Shown here: positions 45,099 through 59,100 of the stretch, in pieces
Numbering within the stretch: position 1 is the first letter of the stretch
Layout of the letters: each line of letters starts with the position of its first letter
Assembly (NCBI GenBank): GCA_001466705.2
Contig: LATX02000189.1
Location: 806,001-870,000, forward strand
Source: Moniliophthora roreri
Lineage: Eukaryota > Basidiomycota > Agaricomycetes > Agaricales > Marasmiaceae
Reading direction: 5' to 3'
Length of the DNA stretch: 64,000 nucleotides
Notes under the pieces: generated by a model
Databases searched by the model: none
Told to the model about the DNA's origin: nothing
Seen by the model: the letters and a program-made list of their open reading frames with translations, nothing else
Made by a program: the position numbers and the translations under genes

Positions 45099-46953
45099 AA
45101 TTTCCTTCGATATGATGTGGGCCGTGGCGAGCCAACTGTTCACAACTCACCATTGCAGTCAGGACTCTGACCCGGAGCTGCAATGTGTAGCGCACGTTGA
45201 ATCGGAGACATTCACCCGAGGTAGGGTCTGGTACCTCTCTTGAATCTCTTAGTTCATGTCTGGTATGTAAAGTCCTTGCTGTCGTGTAGGTTTGCCACTT
45301 GTGTGAGAGTCTATGTTTTCACAGTGCTAACCCTATTCGTTCGCAGGTGGTTTTGATAGACAACGGCCTGTCCAAAAAATCAAGACGTCTGCATCGATCA
45401 TCAATTCTCCGCACGAAAACCCTGACACTCCGGACCCATTCCTTGGCCGTGCACTTCTGCGCAATCTTCAGTCCTAGTCTCTATATCCTTAGTGTCCTAT
45501 CGGATCTTTCCACCCAGGCCTCTATCTACATGATCCAGATCTTTTGCGTTATCCTGCTTAAGTTCATCGAGGCCCCAAACAAAGTTGCGAAGCAGAAAAC
45601 GCGTCGACAGAGGATTCGGAGTTCACCAGCTCTAGTCGTTATAATTTATAAATTTATATTTCATACGGTTAAAAGTGAGTAATGACTACTGTAATACGCG
45701 TACAAACTATATTACAATTCTTGCAAGAGGGTATGTATTCGTTCCGATAAGAAGTCAATAGTTATCCGAGTGAATGATACCATCTCACTCGTCTATATCT
45801 GGTATGCGTCACCTTCCCCCTGATTGCAAGCGTTGGCAACTCGGGCAGTAATTATTAATTAACGGATCTATTGAGCAGAAATCAGAATCGTTCAACGCGT
45901 CCGATATTACACGTACGGTATTGCTCAGGGAACTGTTTACTGCAGCATTGCGTTCAAATTAATTCCAAATACTCGACTGGATGAACACTTACTACTGCCA
46001 ACAAGTCGTTTTACAATTTGGACCGCAGTCTGGTGGGTGCGCAGCACTAAATTTGCAGTACCGGTCGAGGCAGGGTATCTAGCGGATGCTTTGTGAGTTG
46101 TACTATTGCATGCCAGATTCGCGGGACTGACCAATTCATCTGGCTGATAACATCGATCAGATAGAAGCGACGTGTGGCGTAGGGAGATGGACGAACCAGT
46201 CGAATGACATGACCACAGCGGCTATAGGTATTCTGCACTCTAGAATTGAATGACATCTATCAGCACACCAATCTATAAGAGGATACAAAAGGAACGGACT
46301 TACTGTCGTAGCCTACACATCGGATTGTGAAAGGGAATAGTATGTTTAACCTTGAGTTTCCGTTCGCCCAGGCTTTTATACATACAAGAGACCATCGCAA
46401 AAGGACCGATATCTGCACCGGTAAGGAGACCAATGAACGCAAGACTATCGATCAAACCTCGGACCGAAAAAACAAGTCTTTTTTTATGAAGGCTTTCAGC
46501 TATAGCGACCGTCCTTCAAGAAGAATCACACACGAGATCCGACACGGCAGAGCCATTCAGCCTCCTTTTGGTCGCTTGACATTGTCGTCATATCTATCGA
46601 AGGTTGTCCGTGGACAATAGGCAACCTTCAGCCTTCTGATGTTCTCAATAAAAATTTCAATGAATTTGTAAGCCATGCTGAATATCTACCACACCTTACC
46701 GCACCTTCCTTGAAACCATAACAAGTCTACAAAGCCATGTGGGATCGAAATAGGATCTCAAATGATAGGGCCGAAACAAGGTTATGCGGCTGCCACTTAC
46801 ATACACGCGAAAGTGTCTGATGTTCATGATAGCTTGAAGAGTTGATAGACGAGAGCAAGTCTCCAATAATGAGAACCACACTGCAAGAAGCACACCTGTT
46901 TCTACCTTAAAGGGTCCGAGAGTGACCACAGAAGACGTCAAATGGAGCTTATT
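45099..46953. other. Gene-poor stretch with possible decayed membrane-protein fragments
   Basis: About 1.85 kb with no convincing gene. On the minus strand an ATG at 46941 opens MTSSVVTLGPFKVETGVLLA. Further down, separated by stops and frame changes, are FIGLLTGADIGPFAMV (about 46390-46440) and LRTHQTAVQIVKRLV (about 46010-46055). This order vaguely recalls basidiomycete seven-TM DUF6534 proteins, but no consistent exon chain could be built. The plus strand carries a hydrophobic frame at 45299-45682. It may be a decayed gene or none. A small hairpin (GAAGGTTG and CAACCTTC) lies at about 46600-46631. Confidence 0.35.
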
Positions 46954-48380
46954 TTATCCAGCAAACATTCCAACTAAATACTGGCTCACTCCTTCGGGCG
47001 TCAAGCTACCTACGTCGGAGAACACTAAGGATATGAGATCAGGTCTGCTGGAGTGGATGAGAAGCGAGGGACGAGAAGAAGGTTGTAAACAGACCGGGTG
47101 TAATCCACGTCTGGATTATTCTGTGCGATTTGTTCTTGAGTGATCTTGATCGGAGGCAAAGATTTCGTGTTCAAAGAAGTCTCTGTTCCAGGCCGTGTGG
47201 GCAACACAGATGGTCTCGCGCTCATTGCTGGAGCGCCGTGCCTTTGTTGAGATATCGGAAATGAAAACAGACTTGAATTGTGCGTTGGAAGGTCATACTG
47301 CGAAAGCGGGAACAACCTGTGAAATTTGAAACTGAAAAAGAAGTCAGATAACACAGAAGACTTGAAGTAGAGTGACGGGACCTTTCGGCCAAAGCGTAGA
47401 AGGGCTTGTTGGCCGCTTTTGCTATTATAGCTATTTGGTTGCTCCCCACGGCATTTATTAGACCCCCGCTCTCGACCACGGCTTCTGAGCCAACTAGAAC
47501 AAAATCCACCTTCTCAATAGCATAAGCAACAGCAGAATCAAGTATGACGGTGCATGGAATGCCGGCAGCGGTTAGTTTCTCTGCAGTTTTGATTCTGGAA
47601 GCGGGAAGAGACAATAAGCTATTTGTTCTTCTGTGGCTAGGATGGAGACGTACCCAAGGCCTCTAGGCCTTGCTTCTGTGACGAAGACTGACGGATGGGA
47701 TGAGGTCGGAGTTGGTTGTAGAAACCGCGGAATACAGACCAGATATTCGTTTCCGTTTGTGCGCCATCAACAGTGTTTGCATTACTACTCTTGAATACGA
47801 GTGTGTGAGAATCTGAAGGGAGTTCTCAGAAGTGTCCCGTGGAAGATGCATGGGAAGCACGTACGACAGAGTCGTCCTTTATGAAGTCGAAGGCAAGTTC
47901 GGCGATCTTCTTTCGATAGGTCACCGCTTCAGTGACATATTGTTGGCCTTGCCGTATAAGTTCTGTTTTGATTTCTGAAAAGCTCTAAAAAGATTATCAG
48001 TCAACTATCACTCCTGTTATAGATAGATCTCGCACCGCAGAGTCATGTGGAAATAATGTTATGAACTCTATGAACAGCTCGCATCCTGCATTCAGACTGA
48101 TAGGATTGGAAGATCGCTTGTTCAAGGTCTCGGCACCATCCTTCAGTTCTTTCACAAGCTCAAACATAGTCCCAGCTATTCATCGAGAATGAGGAAATTT
48201 TTTCTCTGCATATGAGATGCATACCATTCGACTTCTCCATCATCTCAGTTAGGGAAAGGATGGCAGCCAATGGAGGCGAAATCTTGTCAATTTGAGCGCT
48301 CGGCAGGTCATTTCACATCGAAGAGGTAGACGCACTTCCTCGTTCTTGAGAAGATTTTGATAGTTTTCGTATATGTCCAT
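46954..48380 (-). CDS. GCN3: Translation initiation factor eIF2B subunit alpha
   Basis: Regulatory subunit of the eIF2 guanine-nucleotide exchange factor that senses phosphorylated eIF2. Start MDIYENYQNLLKNEEVRLP at 48380. Following exons: LSLTEMMEKSNAGTMFELVK (about 48190-48250), NPISLNAGCELFIEFITLFP, VILTHSYSRVVMQTLLMAHK, VYVTEARPRGLGIKTAEKL, AAGIPCTVILDSAVAYAIEK, VDFVLVGSEAVVESGGLINA, VGSNQIAIIAKAANKPFYAL, ESFKFHRLFPLSQYDLPT, then NPDVDYTRPDLISLIFTD and SLTPEGVSQYLVGMFAG (stop 46954). All Rossmann-like eIF2B motifs are present. Between QYDLPT and NPDVDYT sits an extra Ser/Pro/Gln-rich insert of about 55-60 residues absent from yeast Gcn3 as I know it. Introns are short. Confidence 0.94.
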
Positions 48381-49851
48381 TGTAAAGGCAGTCAATTTGA
48401 ATGAGGAACAGGAAGGGAACAAGTAATGTTCGTTGTAGTCGAGGGGTCGAGAGGTCGAGAGAGGTCGAGTCACTCAGCGTCACGTAAGATTGATGGCGCA
48501 CGTGGAATAAAGGTTAAGCCATAAAGGCAGGCCCGGGCAGGCAATAAAGCAGCGTTGACGCCAAGTTGACGCGTTGACGACCGATTTCCGATTTTAAGGT
48601 TTCCATGCATGGCTATGTGGCGCTACCTTATACTTTCAAGGCGACCCTTGTGTACGCGCTTGGACGCGTCGCGGCGAAATTATCCTAGCACCGGCTTGCT
48701 TGGCTCTTAAAAGAGTTGCAACCATACCTTTATGTCTCAAGCGGTTGTCGATGCCCGTCTGGGCTCTGTTTCGAGGGCGTGGAAGTGACGAGGTCCTCAA
48801 AGGGCTAGCTCTGGATTCAACCGAATGCCGCGGATACACCATGCAACTGGAATTTACGAAAACACCACTCAGGGCTTCAGTGTCGCTCAAGGTTTACAGC
48901 CGACAAGAAATTGCCCAGTAATATCTTACCGTCGGCCCTGTGATATATTGCATATGCTAAGCAATACAAAGCATCATCGTATGTGGGAGCCACGGGAAGC
49001 TCTTATGAGAAGGTGACGGCATAGCGGTGTTGGGAAACCGAAAGCCTTGATTCTCCTCCTTGTATTTGGGGCGTATTTCAGTGATTGAATGGATGGTCCG
49101 GAAGGTACAGAGTTTCCACTTTGATTTGGGGCATTCTGAGGAGAGAACACTGTAAGAGATTCAACAAGTTGACCGTCATGCTGTTGACGGGTTTCAGACT
49201 TTGGGTTGCTACAGGAACCGTCAGTCTTGAAGCGCTGAGATCTTGCGCCTTGGGGTTGCTAGTAAAAGGATAATAATACAGCATACAAATATGGTACCAT
49301 GCGATTTTCTCGCAGACCGAAAAAAAAAAAAAAGCCCCATTATCGTTTGTATGCCTGCATGCCTTGGAAAGTGCCTTGGAAAGTTCCCCTTGTTGCTCGA
49401 ATTTGTACTCTACAGACTGGCATGAATCAGAGACCAATTATGCAGGCTGAAATATGAATGGTCGGGAGATTGATAGATCGACCTTAAAAGGAAACCACGT
49501 TTTTCGGCGAGCTCAAAGCTTTTCCCACAGCCGGGCGTCGGAGGCGGGGTCCTTGAGTCGGTTTCGTACAAAAGGCGTACACCCGAGCCTGAACCAGATT
49601 CACATCGTCTCACCCTCCCAGTGAGTTTCCATCGACCGACTCATCTTTTCATCTGTCGTTGAGCGTCGCGCTGCTCATCGCTGGGGTGTTTCTTTGGCCA
49701 CGTCAAGAGTTTGTGAGTCTTTTCTTCAAACTCTTTTTTTTTTTTTTTTTTTCCACCTTCGTCGCCGTTTTCTGACGTGTCGTTGTCGCAGCCGGTCCAG
49801 CGCGTACTCTGCGCGTCCATACCTTTGTATTCTCGTTTACCGCTCATCACT
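48381..49851. other. Intergenic region with simple repeats
   Basis: About 1.47 kb without a supported gene. It holds an imperfect GGTCGAGA-type repeat at about 48440-48470 just upstream of the eIF2B-alpha start, a run of 14 A at 49320-49333 and a run of 19 T at 49734-49752 in the 5' flank of the next gene. Short frames here show no conservation I recognise. Confidence 0.45.
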
Positions 49852-50487
49852 ATGTCAGGACAGGCAAAACCGAGGGCAGAGGTCGTTTTTTCGAGTGACG
49901 TTCGCAATATGGACGATTGGGCAAGAAGAACGAAAATACCTTTGACCACCGCGGAGGCCCTGGGTGCAACGTATGCACGTGCACATCGTTGGCTGCAGAC
50001 ATTGCGCTTGCAGCTCATCCACCACCATCAATGGAGAGATAGCACCCCGGCTGACCCTCGGATGCTCTTTTCACTCGAAACATCGTCCATATGGCGCTCC
50101 TCTGTTGGACTACCAGCGGGGCCTAATCTCAGGCTTCAGCTCCCTGTTCACGCCAGTTCCTTTTTCTCTCCGGAACGTCGGGTGCAATGGCAGATGGTAT
50201 TCCACAGCGACATATTCGAATCGGTTCGGAAAATTTGTCCCCCCATAAACGACATTCTCAGCCTCATTCAATGCTTATTGACCGGACTCGTTACGCTGGT
50301 CTTTGAGGAAAATCTCCCCCAAGGAGTTTATCGGACCACTCGTGGTTTACCACCGGTTTCGTGGGTGAACGCTCACGAAGGAGATCTCATCGAAATTTTT
50401 GGCCCCGCGCACTACAAGGCTTTACGCAAAGCCTGTAACGATACAGAGAGCGCCTTCAAACTCGAGGTTGTACCCCATCGCCGCTGA
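49852..50487 (+). CDS. Unrecognised 211-aa protein
   Basis: A single open exon. I chose the ATG at 49852 (MSGQAKPRAEVVFSSDVRNM) over the upstream in-frame one at 49777 because coding-like sequence begins there and a T-run and splice-like pyrimidine tract precede it. Composition is normal globular: DDWARRTKIPLTTAEALGAT, AHRWLQTLRLQLIHHHQW, GLPAGPNLRLQLPVHASSFF, VQWQMVFHSDIFESVRKICP, LTGLVTLVFEENLPQGVYRT and GDLIEIFGPAHYKALRKACN. No signal peptide, membrane helix or known motif is seen. Codon quality over 600 bp and clean ends make it a likely real gene, perhaps lineage-specific. Confidence 0.55.
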   Translation: MSGQAKPRAEVVFSSDVRNMDDWARRTKIPLTTAEALGATYARAHRWLQTLRLQLIHHHQWRDSTPADPRMLFSLETSSIWRSSVGLPAGPNLRLQLPVHASSFFSPERRVQWQMVFHSDIFESVRKICPPINDILSLIQCLLTGLVTLVFEENLPQGVYRTTRGLPPVSWVNAHEGDLIEIFGPAHYKALRKACNDTESAFKLEVVPHRR

Positions 50488-50980
50488 ATTTACAACTACA
50501 CTATGCTTCGCCTCTCCCATGCCCCCCAGCCGGCCGACGGTGTTTTCTCGATTCAAACCGCGTCTGCCATTCTCTTCGACCGCTACTTTATGCTCTATTG
50601 ATCTCACCTTACACCACCACGAACCTCATAATCGTTGCCATAGTTGTCTCATTGCCTGCATGAATCCTAAACTTGTTTATTGCCCCCGCACATCCTCTTC
50701 TCAACGCACATATAACTTAACCTTATCCTCTCGATCCTTGCATTATCATCACATCTAATTCATTCCAAACCTTCTCATGTATCATTGGTATCTTGGTCTT
50801 CCCTCCGTCCCGGCTGTCCTTCATAGCACTTACATAGTATACGACAATTATGTTATGCGCTTATACTCAGCTAATACACTAGTTCAACTTTCTTTGCAAT
50901 TGTAGCTTTTGCATGTTTGTGGGAATTTGGCCAGAAGAATGAGAAGCGCTACCCAGTCAGCGTAAGCGTCATCACCTCTC
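50488..50980. other. Intergenic region before MAP1
   Basis: About 490 bp, pyrimidine-rich on the plus strand, holding the 3' flank of the 211-aa gene and the MAP1 promoter. No gene was recognised. Confidence 0.45.
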
Positions 50981-52846
<1,866 letters not shown>

Positions 52847-53138
52847 TTGTGATCAAAACCGCTTGCTACATAGTACTTGATGCTCGATGTAGTTGTGTCA
52901 TAGAGTATGTCATAGCGGGAATGAAAAACTGGTGGGCTCGCCGACAATTCACCTACTGGTCAGGTCAGTGTTGACGAATTGCACAGTAGCTTGCAGGGCT
53001 TGCAACATCTTGAGGTTTTACACATGCTATTCTCTCATCGAATCCAGAAGCGGACGAATACGCAAAGAAAACGAACAATCTATAGGCGGTATTCTAACGA
53101 CCGAGTCTCCGAAAAGACATTGAGTCCTAGTGTACGAC

Positions 53139-55869
53139 TCATTCAGACTTCTCCCGCTTATGCCGTATCTCCTCGTTTAAATCGTCCGTAGCAGCAACAA
53201 ACGGTTCCTGGCGATCCAACCCCGCCAAACGCTCCACGGGCACCTTATCGGATAAGCTAGGCTTTCGATTCCTACGACCCGCTCCAAAATGTAACTGGTC
53301 AATTTCTGTAGTCGGGGATGTGGCAGGGTTTTGTGTCATCCCAAACTGGGAAGAATGAGCAAGCGGACTATTGGAAGTAAGCCTCAAACGCTGGAGCTCA
53401 GCGTATGAACTTGAACGACTGCGGGATTTGAGTTGTTGTTCGCCGTGACCGGAAAGTAAACCAAGAACATTATCGTAATCTCCCGCATCTTCCTCGTCCG
53501 AATCGTCGGGAGTTCCAGCCCGGCTTGGTTCATCGATGGCTACCCCTCCCCATGCACTAGTTCCACGTCGAGCACTCTTACTCCAGCCAAATAAGCGCTC
53601 GTCAATCCAAGTCATCGGATGTGTCAGTCCAAGGCCCTGCGCGTCAACGGCGCCAGTGCTGCTCTTTCTCCGCCATAGACCAGGTGTGCCGGTCGAAGGA
53701 GGAGCACTTGCAGAAGGGACCAGAATGCGAGACTAAAACGACTGCTTGAGCACAAAAAAGTCAACATTTAAATAGAACGCACTCCATTGAAGTCTTCGTA
53801 TAGTTTTGGGCCCAACTCATTAATCAGGCTCGCAACCTCGTTAGAGAGCTGCACTCTCATAGTCTTCAGTTTGTCGAGAGAACGTTGTTGTCCAGGGACG
53901 AGGGCAACAATCAAGGGCCTCAACGATCTGGGAGAATGGCGTTAGTCCCTACTTGTTAAAGGGAACAAATTCAGAACTAACTTCAAGACATCCATTCCAG
54001 CCTCGCCAAACTTGAGAGCCGCGAAATTCATGAAGGGCAGAATCATAAATATAACGAATGGGGTCATGATCTTCCATTTCAGCGGAGCTTTTGCACGAAT
54101 GGCAACCAGGGTAGCGAGGAAGGCGTATAACGAGTAGAGTAAAGGAGCAATACCGAGCGAAATGAGAACCTTCCACGTCGCCAAGACGTCCTTACCGGCA
54201 ATCTTGACTGTAGATTTTGCAAGGGCCTCTGAACAGGAATATGAAAAGGCAATCGGTATAGTAGAAGGGAATCCAACCTTTTGCTTTCTTTCGTGAAAGT
54301 ATTGACGCCAGAATGAACATGGGACCATTGAGAACTGTACCCGGTAGCGCCAGAACAGACCAGACCACAAGAAGTCCAATACGGTAAGTAAGTAAACCAA
54401 GCGTTTTCCAGCTTGCCTTCTGCGCTCTTGGAACCTGAATTTGCTCCATAAGCTTTGGATACATCGTGCACACAGCACCTACGAACCTGATGATCGCGCA
54501 AACCCAAATCACGCAGCAAGCGGTTATACTTCAACACGTCAGCCCGGAGTTTTTGGACACGAGGGTCGTCCTTGAAATGGGTATATCCTTCCAAAAGGCG
54601 ACGATTGAGCTCAACTACTTGCCCTAAAGTCAAATGCTGGCTTGGGGTTTTGTAAAGCCGCCGAACCGCCTGTATCAGCTATAGATATACTCAGTATGAG
54701 GAACTTATACAGAGTTAATACGCCACAAACCATTAGAGTGTCATAATCTGGCGCACGAACGGTCACGGTTTTTAAAGTGTCGTAAATGAGATCCAAAAAC
54801 TTCTGAACGGCATCCCTTTTCTGGACACCTCCTTGCTTGAACATCTCAACGAACTCCTCGGGTACATCCAACGCTGTGCCGAACTCGACTACGGCCCTTG
54901 AGCGGAATCTGTGTGCATGAAAATAGGAGAAGCCGACTGGAACGATTTTGACACGACACGCAGGATCATTGGCCATTGCACCGAGAGCCATAATTGACAC
55001 ACCAGCCTTTAAAGGTAAGAGGTCCGTACGATCATGACTACCACCTGCAGCAACGTCAGAACATAGGGTGAGAGCATCTGAAGAAGCGGGCGACCTTCTG
55101 GGAATATGCCAATGCTTCCACCTTGCTTCAAGCAGTCGTATACATAACGATACATGTCTTGTTGGTCCACGTACGGCAATGTCTTGAAATCGAGGCCCGT
55201 CTGTCCCTCCTGCTGCAGCTCTGTCACCTTCTCTCTGATTTTCGCCGTACCCTTTCCACTTTCTCCTCCAAACTCCCGCTTGATTCTGAGTTTTGTGTCG
55301 GAGATGACTTCTACGACTTCTGAAATAGCGTAGTTGACAGATTTCGGGAGAAGAATCTGCATCTTAGGGGAGAACTCGGACAGAAACTTAGTGTCCTGAC
55401 CGAGTACCAGACATGGGTCATCCTCCGAAAGATAGACCCTCCCCGTTCCAGCTTTCGCGTTATCGGCAGCTCGCTCCACAGGAACTGGACCCAATTAGTG
55501 GTATATCTATTATGACCATAATAGTACTCACTGCTGTTCATTAACCGACTGAAGAATCCTACGGCTTTTCTTTTCATACTAGCAGCTGCTGTAAGGAACT
55601 GTACATGTCGACCAGTCTCCTTGTGGACCTGCAAACTCAGTAGCAATGGGTCAAGGAACTGGATACGCCATCGTTAATTACGCGTAACCCAATTGTGAAT
55701 AACATACTTGGTTATTGTGAGGTGCTGCAACCAAAATTATAGGGCCGCCCCGAGGAATATTGAATGCACCGCGTGGCCGTATTTCACGGAAGAATATGTT
55801 GACGATGAACTTCCAGAAGATGATTGAGGCATCATAAGCCAGGTGAGATGGGTGAACTAGGGGAGCCAT
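53139..55869 (-). CDS. Glycerol-3-phosphate/dihydroxyacetone-phosphate acyltransferase, Sct1/Gpt2 type
   Basis: ER membrane enzyme for the first acylation step of glycerolipid synthesis. Start MAPLVHPSHLAYDASIIFWK at 55869. Acyltransferase block I: GPIILVAAPHNNQ then FLDPLLL (about 55640-55745). It continues with the large family-specific insert VYLSEDDPCLVLGQDTKFLS and YAISEVVEVISDTKLRIKRE. Block III is GSIGIFPEGGSHDRTDLLPL (about 55010-55120, formed over an intron). Block IV is VKIVPVGFSYFHAHRFRSRA. The C-terminal half has several membrane helices (LTYRIGLLVVWSVLALPGTV, APLLYSLYAFLATLVAIRAK, MTPFVIFMILPFMNFAALKF), then LVPGQQRSLDKLKTMRVQLS and a Ser-rich regulatory tail (SRAGTPDDSDEEDAGDY). 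The end is at 53139. SCT1 and GPT2 cannot be told apart because most basidiomycetes keep one or two. Confidence 0.92.
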
Positions 55870-56171
55870 TGATGGTAGAGTCGATTTCAGAGCAAGTTGA
55901 TTTGGCTCATGCAGGAAGAGATTTTGCCTCAGTTTTCCGCGTTGTTGTCCACGATGTGAGTGATGACTTCACGAAGCAAACAGAGATAAATACTTGATCG
56001 TTCAAATACGCTGGTCATTATCCTAGCTATTCTATATGTATGACAGTAGGTATGCAGTAGGTAGGTATGCAGTGATGAGAGACAAAATACAGGTTATAGT
56101 ACGTAGATGTAGCGAATCGGCCAAGAGCCAAAGAAGAAAATGAAAAAAAAATTTTTTTTAGTGCCTTGTAA
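55870..56171. other. Spacer between acyltransferase and TOG protein genes
   Basis: About 300 bp: promoter of the acyltransferase and 3' flank of the TOG gene. A short imperfect tandem repeat built on GTAGGTATGCA lies at about 56045-56075, and an A-rich/T-rich pair at about 56142-56160. Confidence 0.5.
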
Positions 56172-59100
56172 TCAGCTTAATGAAGTCCGAGCGCTAGACG
56201 ACGTTGGTCTTCCCTGTGATGAACCATTGCTCAAGGTGCTGGATCGATATTGGAAAAGATCGTGCAACCGCGACAGCTTGTCCTGGGCATCTGATATAAC
56301 TGGCGGGCTTTGGCGTCGTACTGAACGAGGAGAATGTGGAGTATGCTCAGATGTAACAGGAGAAGAAGGCACTGGACCGACAATATTACGAGTAGATTCG
56401 AGCTCTGGACGAAAAAATGAGTCTAAAAGGTAAGAGACTGGGGTGTCCACTTACTCGATAAAGTGTCCGCAACAGCAACATTTCGCTCTTCGTCCTCTGC
56501 GGCACGACTAGCAAGCGCGCGGTTGATGTATTTTCTGAAGGCGGCACCGGTGGATTCGAGCATCTTTTCCACACGAGGTCGTTTATGCGGATATGCCTTT
56601 AAGAACTGATGAAGCTCTGTTATTCCTTCCTTATGCAAGGCGCCTGTCGTTTCGCTCGAAATATGTCCAATGATAGTGAGCAACTGGACGTCAGGATCTG
56701 GTTCCTCGGATGGTGGAGGATATCCACCTTGGCCATTCGCGATTTCGGGCCGACCAGGGGAAGAATTTCGATGACTAGCGGATGCCGAAGAAGTTGTCTC
56801 ATGCGGAGAGATCGCTCTACTCGAAGTAGTCGATAGGGGTCGAGAAGGCCTGTCGGGTTCAATATCACGACCTGCTACTTCAGAACTTCCACGGGTGCTA
56901 GAGTTCAGAATTCGGAAGACATATGGGTAGACGATTGTCGCTGATGGATCGTCGAAGGCAGCGGATAACAAGTCATATACATCCTCTCCATAATGTGCTA
57001 ATCCAATCATGGTTAGTAACAGCCCAGATCTCATGAATGCAGCGGACGTACCAACAACATGTTGTATGATTACTTTAATTGTTCTGAGTGGCATGTCGCC
57101 ACAGGGAACCTTATTGGTCGCTCGTGCTCTCCAATCGTTCGGAGGAACCGATTGTAGGAAGTGCTCAATGGCCGGAAAGAGTTCGACAGGATCTAACTTC
57201 TGCTCTGTCAGATCCTGTGGGATGCTTCGAGCTAACTTCCAAACACATTTCAGGACGAGCTCGGCAACCTTGGCCTCTTTAGAATCAGGAGTAGTCCCAT
57301 TGTGAGCAAAAGGCTTCACGATCTGAAGCAATAAAGCAAACAACGCTCTAGAGATGCTTGAGACGCATCCGAACGACTAAGAATGATGAACCTACCGGAA
57401 TATTGACATTCTTCTGCCCGTGGCAAACAGACGTAATATAATCATGTTGATGAATCGGGAAAGATCTTTGACTTGCTTCACCGGACTGTCGTCAGTCTCA
57501 AGAAGACGAAGTGTTAACTCCTCTAGTAATGCTGTCAATATATCGACCGTAAGGGATTCCGCGAGTATAGGGTGATCACAGAAGTTATTCAAAGTTTGAA
57601 TAAGATGTTTGGCGAGCCTGAAGTTCTCATCTTGCGCTAGCTGGTCTGGACGCTCGAAAATATGTGCCATTTGTAGGGTGATGGTTTCAATGAGACCCTC
57701 CGTGTGCTCCGCCAATTCAGTAAATTGAGGACCACCGGACGCACCTGCTGTCAAGATCTTCTGAACCTTCTTCAGCGCATCGACACTCCTAGATGGGTCA
57801 TTGCTCAATATGCTAGATATTGTCAATGTTATATCCTCCGCAGCCATAGGTTGCGGCATTTCGGCATTATCGTCGATACCAGGGTCACGAGAACCATTTG
57901 TAGGGGCTGAAGTGGGCTCGTCTGCGGGAATTGGGGGATGGGCGAGGTGAGAAGAAGGTTGCGAGAAATGTGAACGAGGACGGCCTAGACGCGACGGCAG
58001 GACAGTCTTAGGTCGCGAAGCGGTGGTCGGAGATGTAGGTGCAGGGAGGTGAGAGGCTGAGGCTGGCATTTTCGGCGGTCCTGGCGGTGATGATGATCGA
58101 ACATTAGGCAATGGAGTGGGCGATGTTGAGCGCATGGCTGGGGAAGCAGGGCGTCCAATCTTTGACGTCGCCGCGATAGCTGGGCTTGCCGGACGAGGTA
58201 TTCCTCCAAGTCGAGATGTTAACGCTGGTGAACCAGGACGAGTATTCCCTGCCGTGATGCGGCCAATTTGAGGGGGTACAGGCGCTTCAGCTTTATCCTG
58301 TCCGCTGGGCCCTGCAACTCTCCTCAGTCGTTCCTCGAGCTGAGTTTTGTCTTTGGGTGGGAGTGAGCCAACTAATGTCCATACTTTCTCGCCCACCAAG
58401 GTGTATCCTTCACTGAAAAGGGAGGAAATAAACAGGTTTCTACCTTCCGTGAAAGATTAGAAACTAACCTGAGTGTCCCCAGTGCTGACTTGCGCACTGA
58501 CGAGTCTTTATCAGATATCATCGATGCTATGGCCGGGAAAGTCTTCGCCGGTTCACAAGCACTCGTTCCGTACTTCTTCAGCAGATTTCCAAGCTCATCA
58601 AGAGCACCTTGCCTGGTCTTCGCCACTTTGGATTTGAGGCCGTGCTCAAGAAGAAGTTGGAATATACGACTATAGGCATAGACCTTCGGCAGAGATTGGA
58701 TAATTTGGGCAACGCGCACCCTAACTTGTTCGCGAGCGTCTCCCAACTGTGAAACTGATCGTCGGTGTCTGTGAACAACGATGTAAGAAACACTATACCT
58801 TGTGAACGATGGTGGGAATAAAGCAGAGCGCTTCGTTATCCGTCAGCTGGTAACTGATGTTCCGTAGGAACGCCAAAACCGCTTCAACCACGTCGAGGCA
58901 CTTAGATATCAGATTGGGCTGTGGCTCATGCAATTTCATGGAAGCATACTTCAGCGGAAAATCAAAATTTGCCAGACAGGCAGCTTCTGACACTTCCCCT
59001 CCATTTTGAGCGTTGTTATACGTTTCACAAAGTGTGCCAAGCCCTGTGATATGGTCATTGACAGCGTTATGATCGTGACTGAAGAGACGCGAGATCAGCT

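Noticed and set aside
46600..46632. Hairpin GAAGGTTG...CAACCTTC
   Set aside because: An 8-bp stem is expected by chance in this length of sequence and has no flanking gene or run of T.
48440..48475. GGTCGAGA-like tandem units
   Set aside because: Too few imperfect copies to be a satellite or CRISPR; simple repeat in a promoter.
48700..48921. A 73-codon plus frame between eIF2B-alpha and the 211-aa gene
   Set aside because: No conserved motif, an equally long frame on the opposite strand, and no splice or start context.
49734..49752. Run of 19 T before the 211-aa gene
   Set aside because: Homopolymer tract typical of fungal promoters or polypyrimidine tracts; not evidence of a terminator or poly(A) insertion by itself.
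56142..56160. Adjacent A-run and T-run near the TOG gene stop
   Set aside because: Low-complexity 3' flank; no target-site duplication or element ends found around it.
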